Notes: generated from the letters alone by a model not told the origin. Shown: positions 8,286 to 17,413, counted from the first letter of the stretch. The stretch is DNA of 64,000 nucleotides from SG8-30 sp963715485 (GCA_963715485.1 OY970244.1:1798001-1862000); one strand, 5' to 3'. A program made the numbers and translations.

Positions 8286-9122
8286 TTAGCCGAACCAGCC
8301 CAATATTCTGTCAAGTATGCCTTTTCTGGCAGGGAACGGCTCGGTCACCTGGGTGAGCATGACCGATATGTTATCCCGGCCCCCGTTGTCGTTTGCCAGC
8401 TGCACCAACTGCTTAGCAACGGTGTCAAGATTAGCACTGAAGGTGCTGATAGTTAAGTGAATATCTTCATCTTCAACCATATCAGTCAAGCCGTCGGAGC
8501 AGAGCACGAGAAAATCGCCCTTGTGGACAGGTTGCTCGGTTATCTCTACATCGACGGTGGGCTCGACGCCGAGTGCACGGGTCACATAGTTCTTGTTCGT
8601 CACGCGCTGCGCCTCTTCCGGGGTGTAGAAACCCCGATCGACCAACTCCTGCAGCAGCGAATGGTCCATGGTGACCTGTTCAAACCGGTCGGCCCTGAGC
8701 CGGTACATCCGTGAGTCGCCGACGTGCGCGATGATCACCCGGTTGTCGTGCAGGAGCCCGGCGACCACGGTGGTCCCCATGCCCTCGCATTGCTCCTGGG
8801 TCTTTGAAGTCTGGTGGATGATCTTGTTCGCCCGCGAAATGGCGTCGCGGAGAATAATCGCCGGGCGGCTCAGACCGGAGGCCTTGTCCGTGCCCGAAAG
8901 GTCCTGCATGGCGAAGGCTTCGCGCACCAGGTTCATGATCGTCTTCACCGCAATGCCGCTGGCCACTTCGCCGGCGTTATAGCCGCCCATGCCATCCGCC
9001 AGAACGAACAGGCCGATCTCCGGGTCCCATGCGATGGCATCTTCGTTGTGCTCGCGTACCCTGCCGGTGTCCGTCACGCCGACCGCGCGAATCTTGCCCT
9101 TCAGGGAAATATAGCGGTTCAT
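8286..9122 (-). CDS. PP2C-family protein serine/threonine phosphatase
   Basis: 278 residues. The PP2C metal motifs are present: REHNED (23-28), VLADGMGGYNAGE (40-52), VAHVGDSRMYRLR, LVLCSDGLTDMVEDE and GGRDNISVMLTQV. The protein looks cytosolic, with no membrane segment. The ATG at 9122 lies 1 nt after the kinase stop, so the frame extending further upstream is not the real N-terminus. It should dephosphorylate substrates of the adjacent kinase. The relatives best known with this gene order are PppA/PpkA of type VI secretion and Stp/PrkC pairs; no secretion gene is seen here. Confidence 0.93.
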   Translation of the reverse strand: MNRYISLKGKIRAVGVTDTGRVREHNEDAIAWDPEIGLFVLADGMGGYNAGEVASGIAVKTIMNLVREAFAMQDLSGTDKASGLSRPAIILRDAISRANKIIHQTSKTQEQCEGMGTTVVAGLLHDNRVIIAHVGDSRMYRLRADRFEQVTMDHSLLQELVDRGFYTPEEAQRVTNKNYVTRALGVEPTVDVEITEQPVHKGDFLVLCSDGLTDMVEDEDIHLTISTFSANLDTVAKQLVQLANDNGGRDNISVMLTQVTEPFPARKGILDRILGWFG

Positions 9123-9123
9123 G

Positions 9124-10131
9124 TCAGCGCAGCGCCGGGTCGATGCTTCGACCGCAGTCGTGCAATGCCAGCGACAATTCGGCTGCCGAGCCGAACCTGG
9201 CGTCCGGGTCCTTTTGCAGCGCACGCTCCAGCACTTCCCCCAGCGTGTCAGGAAGGTCGGGGCGGATGCTCCTTAGCGGTGGGGGCGCCAGCGTTGTGAT
9301 CGACTTCATCAGGCCCGGCATCGAATCCGCGCGGAACGGCAGCATTCCGGTCAGCAACTGGAACAGCGAAACGCCCAGCGAGAACTGGTCCGAGCTGCCG
9401 GTCACCCGGCGGCCGTCCAGCTGTTCCGGCGCCATGTACGACGGAGAACCGAGGACAATCCCGGTCCGGGTTGCGTGACTGTCGGCAAAGCGTGCCACCC
9501 CAAAATCCATGATGCGTATGCGCCGGCTGTGCTGGTCAAACACGATATTGGCAGGCTTGACGTCGCGATGCACCACCCCACGCTGGTGCGCGTAGTGCAA
9601 GGCGGCCGCAACCCGGGCGCACATCTCGGTTGCCATTCGTGGCGGCAGCAGCCGCCCTTCATAGGTGTGGGTGGCGAGACTGACGCCCTCGACCAGCTCC
9701 ATCGCCAGGTAGACCCTGCCATCATGTTCCCCCGCCTCGTAGGTGCTGACGATGTCAGGGTGCTGCAGGGTCGAAGTGGCCTCGGCCTCCCGCAGGAGCC
9801 GCAGCTTGGCCTCCTCCAGCCTGTCCTCGGGCCAGTCCTCACCGAGCGAGAGGATCTTCAGCGCCACGACCCGTTCATCCCGGTCGTCACGGGCCCTGTA
9901 GACCGCGGCCATGGCTCCGCGTCCGAGTTCCCGTTCGACGTGGTAATGAGCGAAGGCTTGTCCCGGCTTGAGCGAGACTCGGGTCCGCAGGCCCGTCCCG
10001 CCATTGGCGAGTGCGACCTCGAGCGGCTGTCGGAGCTTGGGCATAAGGCCGGAAAAGGCCTCCTGCGTGCCGGCTGGGCTGCTGTCAGGCGCGCCACGGA
10101 GCCAACGGCCCAGATACGACTCCGCCGTCAT
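9124..10131 (-). CDS. Hanks-type serine/threonine protein kinase, soluble
   Basis: 335 residues. After about 60 N-terminal residues comes a complete kinase domain: glycine loop LGRGAMAAVY (69-78), ATP lysine K92 in VALKIL, catalytic loop HRDVKPAN with D190, DFG at 209-211 and APE at 234-236. The activation segment SHATRTGIVLGSP has Thr residues suited to autophosphorylation. Unlike PknB or PrkC it ends right after the kinase fold, with no membrane helix or sensor domain. It heads the minus-strand operon kinase-PP2C-FHA and is divergent from radA. The substrate is unknown. Confidence 0.93.
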   Translation of the reverse strand: MTAESYLGRWLRGAPDSSPAGTQEAFSGLMPKLRQPLEVALANGGTGLRTRVSLKPGQAFAHYHVERELGRGAMAAVYRARDDRDERVVALKILSLGEDWPEDRLEEAKLRLLREAEATSTLQHPDIVSTYEAGEHDGRVYLAMELVEGVSLATHTYEGRLLPPRMATEMCARVAAALHYAHQRGVVHRDVKPANIVFDQHSRRIRIMDFGVARFADSHATRTGIVLGSPSYMAPEQLDGRRVTGSSDQFSLGVSLFQLLTGMLPFRADSMPGLMKSITTLAPPPLRSIRPDLPDTLGEVLERALQKDPDARFGSAAELSLALHDCGRSIDPALR

Positions 10132-10303
10132 GAGAGCGAGTTCACGGACTTGACCATCATCCGCGGATCATAAACGGCCAGAGATCCAGCCGGAACCTTT
10201 TATGCGTGTGTTTCAAGGTCTTGCGTGCGAATTCTTGAACCATGCCGCAGTCTGGGAAGCCCCCGTGCTAGCATCCGGCGTCCCCCGGAAGCCCGCCCTA
10301 CTG

Positions 10304-11665
10304 ATGGCCAAGCTGCGTACCGTTTTCGTCTGCTCCAGTTGTGGCAACGAGTCGCCGCGATGGCAGGGTCAATGCCCTTCCTGCGCCGAGTGGAACACGC
10401 TAAGCGCCTACCACCCGCCGGCCGCATCATCACGGCGATCCGGAATCGAGCGCCCGACCTTGGCGGAGTCAGCGCCCCGGGGCCTCGCCGAGATCGTTTC
10501 CGAGGATGCTCCCAGGTTACCCACTGGCCTGGGCGAGTTCGATCGCGTTCTCGGTGGCGGACTGGTCACTGGGTCGGTGACCCTGATCGGCGGCGAGCCG
10601 GGAATCGGCAAGTCGACCTTGCTGCTGCAGGCCGGAGCGGCACTGGCGTCAACGACCCCGGTCCTCTACGCGACGGGCGAGGAGTCCGTGCGCCAGGTCG
10701 GCCTTCGGGCGCAACGACTCGGTATCGCTGGTGCGCCGCTAAAGCTACTGGCGGAGACCTCGGTCGAGCAGGTGCTGGCACAGGCTGCGGCGGCGTCGGC
10801 CAGGGTGCTGGTGATCGATTCGATCCAGACCATGACCGCGGAGTCTGTTGAATCGGCTGCGGGCTCGGTTTCGCAACTGCGCGAATCCGCTGCCAGGCTC
10901 GTTGGATACGCCAAGCGAACCGGCACGGCAGTGCTGTTGATTGGCCACGTCACCAAGGAGGGAGTCATTGCCGGTCCCCGGGTCCTCGAGCACATGGTCG
11001 ACTGCGTGCTGTACTTCGAAAGCGACTCGGGCAGTCGCTACCGCGTCATTCGCGCGGTCAAGAACCGGTTCGGAGCCGCCAACGAAATCGGCGTCTTTGC
11101 CATGGGCGAGCAGGGCCTCAAGGAAGTGCGCAATCCTTCCGCCATCTTCCTGTCGCGCCACGAGGAGCCGGTGGCGGGGTCGGTGGTGACAGTCGCACGC
11201 GAGGGCACCCGCCAGATGCTGATCGAGGTGCAGGCGCTCGTGGACCCCAGCCACGCCACCAATCCGCGTCGGGTTGCGGTCGGACTCGAGGGCAACCGGG
11301 TCGCCATGCTGCTGGCGGTGCTGCATCGGCACGCCGGCGTCGCCCTGCACGGTCACGATGTGTTCGTGAACGTGGTCGGCGGCGTGCGGCTAGGCGAGAC
11401 CGCGGCTGACCTGCCGGTGCTGGCATCCGCGCTGTCGAGCCTCGAGGGCAAGGCGCTGGCGCAGGACCTCGTCTGCTTCGGCGAAGTCGGGCTTGCGGGC
11501 GAGATTCGGCCAGTGCCGTTCGGTGAAGAACGGCTGCGCGAAGCCGCCAAGCACGGATTCCGCAGGGCCGTGGTGCCACGAGCCAATCTGCCACGCGCGG
11601 GCATCGAGGGAATGGACGTCATTGGCGTCGGACGTCTGGTCGAGGCGGTCGGAGCGCTCAGGTAG
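10304..11665 (+). CDS. radA: DNA repair protein RadA
   Basis: 453 residues. The N-terminal C4 zinc finger uses C10, C13, C24 and C27. The RecA-like ATPase has Walker A GEPGIGKST near 100-108 and the RadA-specific KNRFG motif at 255-259. The C-terminal Lon-like domain covers about 290-453 (RRVAVGLEGNRVAMLLAVL, DVFVNVVGGVRL). RadA drives branch migration and helicase activity in recombination. The ATG at 10304 is chosen because the zinc finger begins there; the upstream open frame has no family match. It is divergent from the kinase operon. Confidence 0.96.
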   Translation: MAKLRTVFVCSSCGNESPRWQGQCPSCAEWNTLSAYHPPAASSRRSGIERPTLAESAPRGLAEIVSEDAPRLPTGLGEFDRVLGGGLVTGSVTLIGGEPGIGKSTLLLQAGAALASTTPVLYATGEESVRQVGLRAQRLGIAGAPLKLLAETSVEQVLAQAAAASARVLVIDSIQTMTAESVESAAGSVSQLRESAARLVGYAKRTGTAVLLIGHVTKEGVIAGPRVLEHMVDCVLYFESDSGSRYRVIRAVKNRFGAANEIGVFAMGEQGLKEVRNPSAIFLSRHEEPVAGSVVTVAREGTRQMLIEVQALVDPSHATNPRRVAVGLEGNRVAMLLAVLHRHAGVALHGHDVFVNVVGGVRLGETAADLPVLASALSSLEGKALAQDLVCFGEVGLAGEIRPVPFGEERLREAAKHGFRRAVVPRANLPRAGIEGMDVIGVGRLVEAVGALR

Positions 11666-11691
11666 ACCGGCGCCTGCAGGCTCAGACCGCC

Positions 11692-12918
11692 TCAGTGGCT
11701 GGTCGCGGGCCAGACGCGCGCGGTCCTAACCGTATTGTCGGCGATCTGCAGGACCTCGACGGTGTGATCTCCCAGCCTCAGGCTGGTACCTGCCTCGGGA
11801 ATGGTCTCGAGGTGCTCGACGATCAGTCCCGAGATGGTGCGCGGCCCGTCGGTTGGCAGGTCCCAGCCGAGCATTCGGTTCACCGTTCGTACCGCCGCTC
11901 CGCCGGCGATCACGTAGCTCCCGTCATCCTGCGGCAGTACGTCGCGACTCAGTGAGCCCGGCTGTGTCGTGAATTCTCCGACGATTTCCTCAAGGATGTC
12001 TTCGAGGGTGACCAGTCCCAGCACGTCGCCATACTCGTCGACCACGAAGCCGATGCGGCGCCTGAGTTTCCGAAAGGCGATCAGTTGCTGCTGCAGCGTG
12101 GTGCCCTCCGGGACGAACAATGCATCGCGCTGGGTCGCTATTTCGCGCAGCCGCTCGCGGCTGAGACGGTTAGCCGCGAGTTCATTGGCGATACGTTTCA
12201 TGTGTACGACGCCAATGACGCGTTCCAGGTCGCCGTCGTAAAGCGGCAGCCTCGTATGCGGCGTGCGGACCAGAAGGTCGAGGATCTGATCCCAGTCCGA
12301 CCTCAGGTCGACGCCGATGACGTCGCTACGTGGAACCATGATGTCCTCGACGGTGGACTGCTCGAGGCTCAGCAGCGCCTGGACCATCTGCTGGCGATCT
12401 TCGGGCGCTGTTGCCAGCAGGTCGGCCATGTCCTCCAGGGCGCCCGCGACCGACGCGTCGTTCGGCTCGCGCTCGTTGCGATTGACCGACATGAGTCTGG
12501 CAATCGGCCTGAGCACGACTGACCATCCCGCGGCCAGCCAGGGTGCCCTGGCGCCGAAAAGGCGCAGTCGGCCTTGCTGCTCCACCAGATGCAGCAGGCC
12601 CAGTGCCGCGACTGCCACGACGCCCGGCAGCGCCTCGCCGGCCGCGCCATAGCCTGCGGCAAGCAACAAGATTGCAACGAGCAGCAACAGGCGAATTGAC
12701 GCACCGGCGCGACGCATGCGGGTGGCGTCCGTTGCACCGCCCAGCTGCGGCGCCCAGTGCCTGGCCGCAGCGGGGGCGACGCCACGAGAGAGCCCCGTCA
12801 CCGCCGCCTCGAGCAACGCCAGCAGCGACGCCAGGCTGGCGACCAGCACTGCCGCGGCAGCGGGACTGAAGGGCAGGCTACTCAAATCGGGGGGGTCGTG
12901 TGGCCACGTTCCCCGCAT
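11692..12918 (-). CDS. CNNM/CorC-type membrane protein with CBS pair (YfjD-like)
   Basis: 408 residues. The N-terminal DUF21/CNNM part has hydrophobic segments near 17-42, 73-90 and 96-112. A CBS-domain pair follows (VEDIMVPRSDVIGVDL, then RRRIGFVVDEYGDVLGLVTLEDILEEIVGEF), and a C-terminal CorC_HlyC domain (about 325-405). Family members are implicated in Mg/Co homeostasis; the substrate here is inferred only. The gene order yfjD-ypjD against divergent ffh matches E. coli. The start is uncertain because the N-terminus before the first helix is short. Confidence 0.85.
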   Translation of the reverse strand: MRGTWPHDPPDLSSLPFSPAAAAVLVASLASLLALLEAAVTGLSRGVAPAAARHWAPQLGGATDATRMRRAGASIRLLLLVAILLLAAGYGAAGEALPGVVAVAALGLLHLVEQQGRLRLFGARAPWLAAGWSVVLRPIARLMSVNRNEREPNDASVAGALEDMADLLATAPEDRQQMVQALLSLEQSTVEDIMVPRSDVIGVDLRSDWDQILDLLVRTPHTRLPLYDGDLERVIGVVHMKRIANELAANRLSRERLREIATQRDALFVPEGTTLQQQLIAFRKLRRRIGFVVDEYGDVLGLVTLEDILEEIVGEFTTQPGSLSRDVLPQDDGSYVIAGGAAVRTVNRMLGWDLPTDGPRTISGLIVEHLETIPEAGTSLRLGDHTVEVLQIADNTVRTARVWPATSH

Positions 12919-12959
12919 TCCAGCAAGCGCTGCGTGCTGGAGTCAAGGCGTTGATTGTC

Positions 12960-13754
12960 TCAGCCCCAGTGCCGGTCGAGGAGGACCTCGAGGATGAACT
13001 TGGTCAGGAAGTAGGACATGGCCAGCACCACGAAGCCCGATAGCACCAGGCGCCGCGCCTTGCGGCCGCGCCAGCCGAAACGGTAGCGCCCGACCAGCAG
13101 CACCCCGAAAATGGCCCAGGCAACCAGTGCCAGAGTCACCTTGTGTACCAGGCGCTGGCCGAACAGGTCCGTAATGAACAGCGCGCCGATCAGCAGGGTC
13201 GCCGACAGGGCGACGAAGCCAAGGGTCAGTACGGTAAATACCGCGTGCTCCATGCTCTCTATCGGCGGCAATGCCGCAAGCCACTTGGCCGGACGACGAC
13301 TGCGGAGGTTGGCTTCCTGGGCTGCCAGCACAATGGCGAGGACCGCGGCTGTGGCCAGCAGGCCAAAGGCCAGAGCCGAAAGTGTGATGTGCGCCGATAG
13401 CGGCCAGCCTGGGTCGGTGACCTCGCGGATCGTCGACATGCTGCCGGTGCCCAGGGACAGGGCGCCTGCGGTGGCCAGCAGGATGGCGGCTGGCGCACGG
13501 AAGTTGCTGCGAAACGCGAGCAGGGCGCCGATCGCGCCGACCACCAGGCCGAACAGGGACAGGCTGTCGGCGATGTCAAGCGCAAAGCCGGTCTCGGCGC
13601 GAATCGTGGTGGAAAGCCAGCCGAGGTGCGCGAGCACCGACAGGGCCGCCAGGTAGGCGCCGGCCCCGGCGACACGGCCGGGGCCGCGCCAGGCGGTCCA
13701 CGCCGCGAAGCCCGCGGCCACGAGGTAGAGTCCGATGACGACTGTTCCGTACAC
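12960..13754 (-). CDS. ypjD: Cytochrome c assembly (CcsA/YpjD-like) membrane protein
   Basis: About 264 residues from a GTG at 13754, with eight or so membrane helices. The CcsA/CcmC-type core shows as SMSTIREVTDPGWPLSAHITLSALAFGLLATAA and HKVTLALVAWAIFGVLLVGRYRFGWRGRKARR. E. coli YpjD (CorE-like) sits at the same place, divergent from ffh, but its role is unclear. The frame stays open upstream to 13901, overlapping ffh, but those residues are basic and unlike the family, so I use the GTG just before the first helix. Confidence 0.8.
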   Translation of the reverse strand: MYGTVVIGLYLVAAGFAAWTAWRGPGRVAGAGAYLAALSVLAHLGWLSTTIRAETGFALDIADSLSLFGLVVGAIGALLAFRSNFRAPAAILLATAGALSLGTGSMSTIREVTDPGWPLSAHITLSALAFGLLATAAVLAIVLAAQEANLRSRRPAKWLAALPPIESMEHAVFTVLTLGFVALSATLLIGALFITDLFGQRLVHKVTLALVAWAIFGVLLVGRYRFGWRGRKARRLVLSGFVVLAMSYFLTKFILEVLLDRHWG

Positions 13755-13888
13755 GCTGATTCCGCCGAGGATGTGGCCGGCAATTGTACGGCAACGCCGG
13801 CCCGGTACGCAGGGCCTATAATCGCGGACCCTACGGGCGGGACGGGACCCCGGGGCCGACCGAAATACGACTTGAGGGCGCCGCTGCG

Positions 13889-15259
13889 ATGTTTGAGACA
13901 CTGACCGACCGCCTTTCCAGCACCGTCAACGCGATGCGGGGACGTGGTCGCCTGACCGACGAGAACATCGCCGACAGCCTGCGGCAGGTGCGCATGGCGC
14001 TGCTTGAAGCGGACGTCGCGGTGCCGGTGGTCAAGGCCTTCACCGACGCGGTCAGGTCGCGCGCGCTGGGGGCGGAGGTTGCCCGGAGCGTTACTCCGGG
14101 ACAGGTCTTCGTCAAGATCATCCACGACGAGCTGGTCCGGGTCATGGGGGAACCGGCCCAGGGACTGAATCTGCGCGCCCAGCCGCCGGTCGTCGTGCTC
14201 CTGGCCGGTCTCCAGGGCGCTGGCAAGACGACGACCGCCGCCAAGCTGGCCCGTCACCTGTCCGAGACGAAGAAGAAGCGAGTCCTGCTGGCCAGTACCG
14301 ACGTGCATCGGCCGGCCGCCATGACGCAGCTCGAGCGGCTCGCAGACCAGGTGGGTGCGGACTACTTCGCCGCTGAGGACACCACGCCCCCCGTCGAAAT
14401 CGCGCGCTCTGCGGTTCAGTACGCCCGACGGCACGGCCACGACGTCGTGATCGTCGACACGGCCGGCCGGCTGCACGTCGATGCAGCGATGATGGACGAG
14501 GTGCGCGCAGTCGATGCCGCGATCGAGCCCTTGGAGCGGCTCTTCGTCGTGGACAGCATGGCGGGCCAGGACGCCGTAAATGCCGCGCGCGTGTTCAACG
14601 AGGCGCTTGCACTCACTGGCGTCATCCTGACCAAGGCGGACGGCGACGCCCGTGGCGGTGCGGCGCTGTCGGTCCGTCATGTCACTGGCAAGCCCATCCT
14701 TTTCCTTGGTGTGGGCGAGAAAACCGAGGCACTCGAGACGTTCCACCCCGAGCGGGTGGCCTCGCGGATCCTCGGCATGGGGGACGTCGTCTCCCTCGTG
14801 GAACAGGTCCAGTCCCAGGTCGACCAGGACAAGGCGAAAAAGCTGGCCGACAAGCTGAGCAAGGGCGGGTTCGACCTGGTCGACCTTCGCGAGCAGCTCG
14901 AGCAGCTTCAGGGCATGGGGGGGCTGGCGGGGATAATGGACAAGCTACCAGCCGGGATGCTGCCCGCTGGTGGGGTTGGACAGGTGGATGAACGGCAGAT
15001 CCGGCGCCAGATGGCGATTATCGACTCCATGACCCCCAGAGAGCGGCGCCGGCCGGGGATCCTGGACGGGTCGCGCAAGCGCCGCATCGCCGCCGGATCG
15101 GGTGTGCAGGTTCAGGAGGTAAACCGCCTGCTCAAGCAGTTCACCGAGATGGAACGGATGATGAAGAAATTGAAGGGTGGCGGTATCCGCAAGCTGATGC
15201 GTGGCCTGGGCGGACGGTTTCCCGGCGGGTCGCAGGGCGGATTTCCGCGGCCGCGCTGA
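13889..15259 (+). CDS. ffh: Signal recognition particle protein Ffh
   Basis: 456 residues. It has the N domain (FETLTDRLSSTVNAMRGRGRLT), the G domain with G1 GLQGAGKTTTAAKLA near residues 109-123, DTAGR near 190-194 and TKAD near 248-251, and the methionine-rich M domain (MGGLAGIMDKLPAGMLPAGG to MERMMKKLKGGGIRKLMRGLGGRFPGG). Ffh binds 4.5S RNA and signal sequences and docks at FtsY. The SRP RNA gene also lies in this window at about 48.9 kb. The start is the ATG at 13889, where the family N-terminus begins. Confidence 0.97.
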   Translation: MFETLTDRLSSTVNAMRGRGRLTDENIADSLRQVRMALLEADVAVPVVKAFTDAVRSRALGAEVARSVTPGQVFVKIIHDELVRVMGEPAQGLNLRAQPPVVVLLAGLQGAGKTTTAAKLARHLSETKKKRVLLASTDVHRPAAMTQLERLADQVGADYFAAEDTTPPVEIARSAVQYARRHGHDVVIVDTAGRLHVDAAMMDEVRAVDAAIEPLERLFVVDSMAGQDAVNAARVFNEALALTGVILTKADGDARGGAALSVRHVTGKPILFLGVGEKTEALETFHPERVASRILGMGDVVSLVEQVQSQVDQDKAKKLADKLSKGGFDLVDLREQLEQLQGMGGLAGIMDKLPAGMLPAGGVGQVDERQIRRQMAIIDSMTPRERRRPGILDGSRKRRIAAGSGVQVQEVNRLLKQFTEMERMMKKLKGGGIRKLMRGLGGRFPGGSQGGFPRPR

Positions 15260-15405
15260 TCCGGGACGGCCGTCAACCGTAACTATTTAACTTTTGGCCA
15301 ATTTTGGGTAGCATGTGCGGCTCTTTGGCGGGCGGCTAGATCCGGCCAGCCAACTGTGCGCACCCGGGGGTGCGCGTGGCCTTAAGATTCCTGAGGACAG
15401 ATTCG
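15260..15405 (+). promoter_or_regulatory. ffh-rpsP intergenic leader with promoter candidate and hairpin
   Basis: An AT-rich island carries TTAACT (15287-15292) and TAGCAT (15309-15314), spaced 16 nt, a plausible sigma-70 promoter for the rpsP-rimM-trmD-rplS operon. Downstream, GCGCACC and GGTGCGC (about 15358-15375) can form a 7-bp hairpin 30 nt before the rpsP start. No protein or known riboswitch was recognised. Confidence 0.4.
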
Positions 15406-15663
15406 ATGGTGACGATTCGATTGACGCGTCGTGGCGGTCGCAATGCGCCGTTCTATCATGTCGTCGTCGCGGACAGCCGAAAGCGGCAGGGCGGCCCGGT
15501 GCTCGAGCAGGTCGGATATTTCAATCCAGTAGCCCGCAAGCTGGACAGGAAGATCGAGCTCGACCTCGCTCGCATCGATCACTGGACGGGTACGGGCGCG
15601 CAGATGTCTGATCGCGTACGCGCACTCGTGACGGCTTACCGCAAGCAGGCTGTGAACGCCTGA
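15406..15663 (+). CDS. rpsP: 30S ribosomal protein S16
   Basis: 85 residues beginning MVTIRLTRRGGRNAPFYHVV, the S16 N-terminal signature, with GYFNPVA near residues 39-45. The ATG at 15406 follows GAGGACAG. The frame opens 36 nt upstream, but S16 invariably begins MV-x-IRL. S16 stabilises the 16S body and is the first gene of the conserved rpsP-rimM-trmD-rplS operon. Confidence 0.97.
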   Translation: MVTIRLTRRGGRNAPFYHVVVADSRKRQGGPVLEQVGYFNPVARKLDRKIELDLARIDHWTGTGAQMSDRVRALVTAYRKQAVNA

Positions 15664-15670
15664 CGTCGTA

Positions 15671-16210
15671 ATGACTAGCCGGCCCATGACGGGTGATCCG
15701 TCGGGACCGGCCGGGCCGGTCGTTGTGCTTGGCAGGCTGGCTGGCCCATTCGGAGTAAAAGGCTGGGTGAAGGTGAAGTCCTACACCGAGCCGGCTGAGG
15801 GCATCCTCCGGTACCGCGAGTGGCGCGTGGTCGTGCCGGGCGCAGGGCCGAGAATGCTGAGGCCCGTCGAAGGCCGGCGGCATGGAGACCTGGTCGTGGC
15901 GCGGCTGGACGGCGTCAGCGACCGGAACGAGGCGGCGGCGCTGGTTCATGCAGAAATCAGTGTGCCTCGCAGCGAGTTGCCGCCGGCGGGCGATCGCCAG
16001 TACTACCTGGCGGACCTCGAGGGGCTTGATGTGGTCACGACCGAGGGACACATGTTGGGTCGGCTCGATCACTTCGTCGAGACGCGCGCCAACCCGGTGA
16101 TGGTCGTGGTAGGTGAGCGGGAGCGTTGGTTGCCGCTGGTGCCGAGTTGCCTGAAGCGGGTCGATCTCGAAGCAGGACGCATCGTGGTCGATTGGGATCC
16201 GGACTTCTAG
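15671..16210 (+). CDS. rimM: Ribosome maturation factor RimM
   Basis: 179 residues. The N-terminal RimM domain begins VVLGRLAGPFGVKGWVKVKSYTEP, and the C-terminal PRC-barrel has QYYLADLEGLDVVTTEGHMLG and LPLVPSCLKRVDLEAGRIVVDW. RimM assists 30S head assembly through S19 and helices 31/33b. It starts 7 nt after rpsP. A second in-frame ATG at 15686 could also serve as the start. Confidence 0.96.
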   Translation: MTSRPMTGDPSGPAGPVVVLGRLAGPFGVKGWVKVKSYTEPAEGILRYREWRVVVPGAGPRMLRPVEGRRHGDLVVARLDGVSDRNEAAALVHAEISVPRSELPPAGDRQYYLADLEGLDVVTTEGHMLGRLDHFVETRANPVMVVVGERERWLPLVPSCLKRVDLEAGRIVVDWDPDF

Positions 16211-16220
16211 GTAGGCGGCG

Positions 16221-16982
16221 TTGCACTTTGAAGTGGTAACGCTGTTCCCGGGCCTGATCCGGGCCTACCTCGAAGTCGGGGTCGTGGGACGAGCGGTTTC
16301 CCGTGGCCTGTTGCGGGTCGAAACGGTGGACCCACGGTCCCACACGGTCGATGTGCATCGTACAGTGGACGATCGGCCGTACGGTGGTGGGCCCGGAATG
16401 GTGATGAAGCCGGAGCCGCTGGCAGCCGCGATCAGGGTTGCCAGCGCGAGGTTGCCCGAGGGCAGCTGGGTGGTCGGGTTGAGCGCGCGGGGCAGGCCTT
16501 TCGACCAGGCGGTTGCGAGGCGCTTCGCAGAGCTTCCCGGGCTCGTGCTGGTGGCGGGTCGCTACGAGGGGGTGGACCAGCGCGTGCTGGACTCCCTGGT
16601 GGACGAAGAGCTGTCCATCGGCGACTACGTTCTGTCTGGCGGCGAGCTGCCGGCGATGGTTGTGATGGATGTCGTGGCCAGGCTTGTTCCCGGCGTGCTG
16701 GGTGACGAGGCCTCCGCCCGGCAAGACTCGTTTTCGGACGGGTTGCTGGACTGGCCGCATTACACGCGGCCGGAGGAATGGGAAGGATTGCGGGTCCCCG
16801 AGGTGCTGCAGGGCGGGCATCATGAGGAGATCCGGCGCTGGCGCCTCAAGCAGGCGCTGGGGCGAACGTGGCAGGGACGGCCAGCGCTGTTTGGGCAGCG
16901 CCGCTTGAATGACGAGGAGCGCAGGCTTCTCGAGGAGTATTGCGCCGAGGCGGGAGTCGAGCCGCCCGGTAGCGTGGATTGA
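16221..16982 (+). CDS. trmD: tRNA (guanine-37-N1)-methyltransferase TrmD
   Basis: 253 residues with a TTG start (FEVVTLFPGLI follows at once, as in the family). The SPOUT knot is visible as GLSARGRPFDQAVARRFAE, LVAGRYEGVDQRVLDSLVDEELSIGDYVLSGGELPAMVVMD. The target-recognition residues lie in the C-terminal half (DSFSDGLLDWPHYTRPEEW). TrmD methylates G37 of tRNAs to prevent frameshifting. Fourth-neighbour order is intact (rimM upstream by 10 nt, rplS downstream by 21 nt). Confidence 0.97.
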   Translation: MHFEVVTLFPGLIRAYLEVGVVGRAVSRGLLRVETVDPRSHTVDVHRTVDDRPYGGGPGMVMKPEPLAAAIRVASARLPEGSWVVGLSARGRPFDQAVARRFAELPGLVLVAGRYEGVDQRVLDSLVDEELSIGDYVLSGGELPAMVVMDVVARLVPGVLGDEASARQDSFSDGLLDWPHYTRPEEWEGLRVPEVLQGGHHEEIRRWRLKQALGRTWQGRPALFGQRRLNDEERRLLEEYCAEAGVEPPGSVD

Positions 16983-17003
16983 TTCGACAGCGGGAAAAGA
17001 GCC

Positions 17004-17351
17004 ATGAGCAAGATCGTTCAGGACATCGAGGCGCGGGCGGCGACCCGAGAATTACCGGCCTTCGGACCGGGCGACACCGTCGTGGTGCAGGTCAAGGTCA
17101 AGGAAGGGGACCGCGAGCGTGTCCAGGCCTATGAAGGCGTGGTGATCGCGCGCAAGAATCGGGGCCTCAACAGTTCATTCACCGTGCGCAAGATTTCGCA
17201 TGGCGAGGGCGTCGAGCGCGTCTTCCAGGCGCACAGCCCGTCGCTGGTGGACGTCAAGGTGAAGCGTCGTGGCAACGTTCGCCGTGCCAAGCTCTACTAC
17301 CTCCGCGATCGTTCGGGCAGGTCGGCCCGAATTGAGGAGAAGATCGGCTGA
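17004..17351 (+). CDS. rplS: 50S ribosomal protein L19
   Basis: 115 residues, the usual length. Conserved blocks are FGPGDTVVVQVKVKEGDRERVQAYEGVVIARKN and SFTVRKISHGEGVERVFQAHSP, ending RRGNVRRAKLYYLRDRSGRSARIEEK. L19 lies at the 30S-50S interface. It is the last gene of the rpsP operon, followed by a strong terminator. Confidence 0.98.
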   Translation: MSKIVQDIEARAATRELPAFGPGDTVVVQVKVKEGDRERVQAYEGVVIARKNRGLNSSFTVRKISHGEGVERVFQAHSPSLVDVKVKRRGNVRRAKLYYLRDRSGRSARIEEKIG

Positions 17352-17380
17352 TGAGCTGATCTGCCGTTCAGACTCCTGTG

Positions 17381-17413
17381 ACTCGGGGCCCGTGAGGGCC
17401 CCGAGTTCTTTTT
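17381..17413 (+). terminator. Rho-independent terminator of the rpsP-rplS operon
   Basis: The 11-bp stem ACTCGGGGCCC / GGGCCCCGAGT with a GTGA loop is followed by TCTTTTT. It sits 30 nt after the rplS stop. Confidence 0.93.

Noticed and set aside
7557..10131. Type VI secretion regulatory cluster
   Set aside because: Kinase, phosphatase and FHA genes fit, but no TssA-M, Hcp, VgrG or ClpV gene is seen within the window.
13259..14746. Long minus-strand open frame opposite ypjD and ffh (495 codons)
   Set aside because: Antisense shadow of ffh with no family resemblance.
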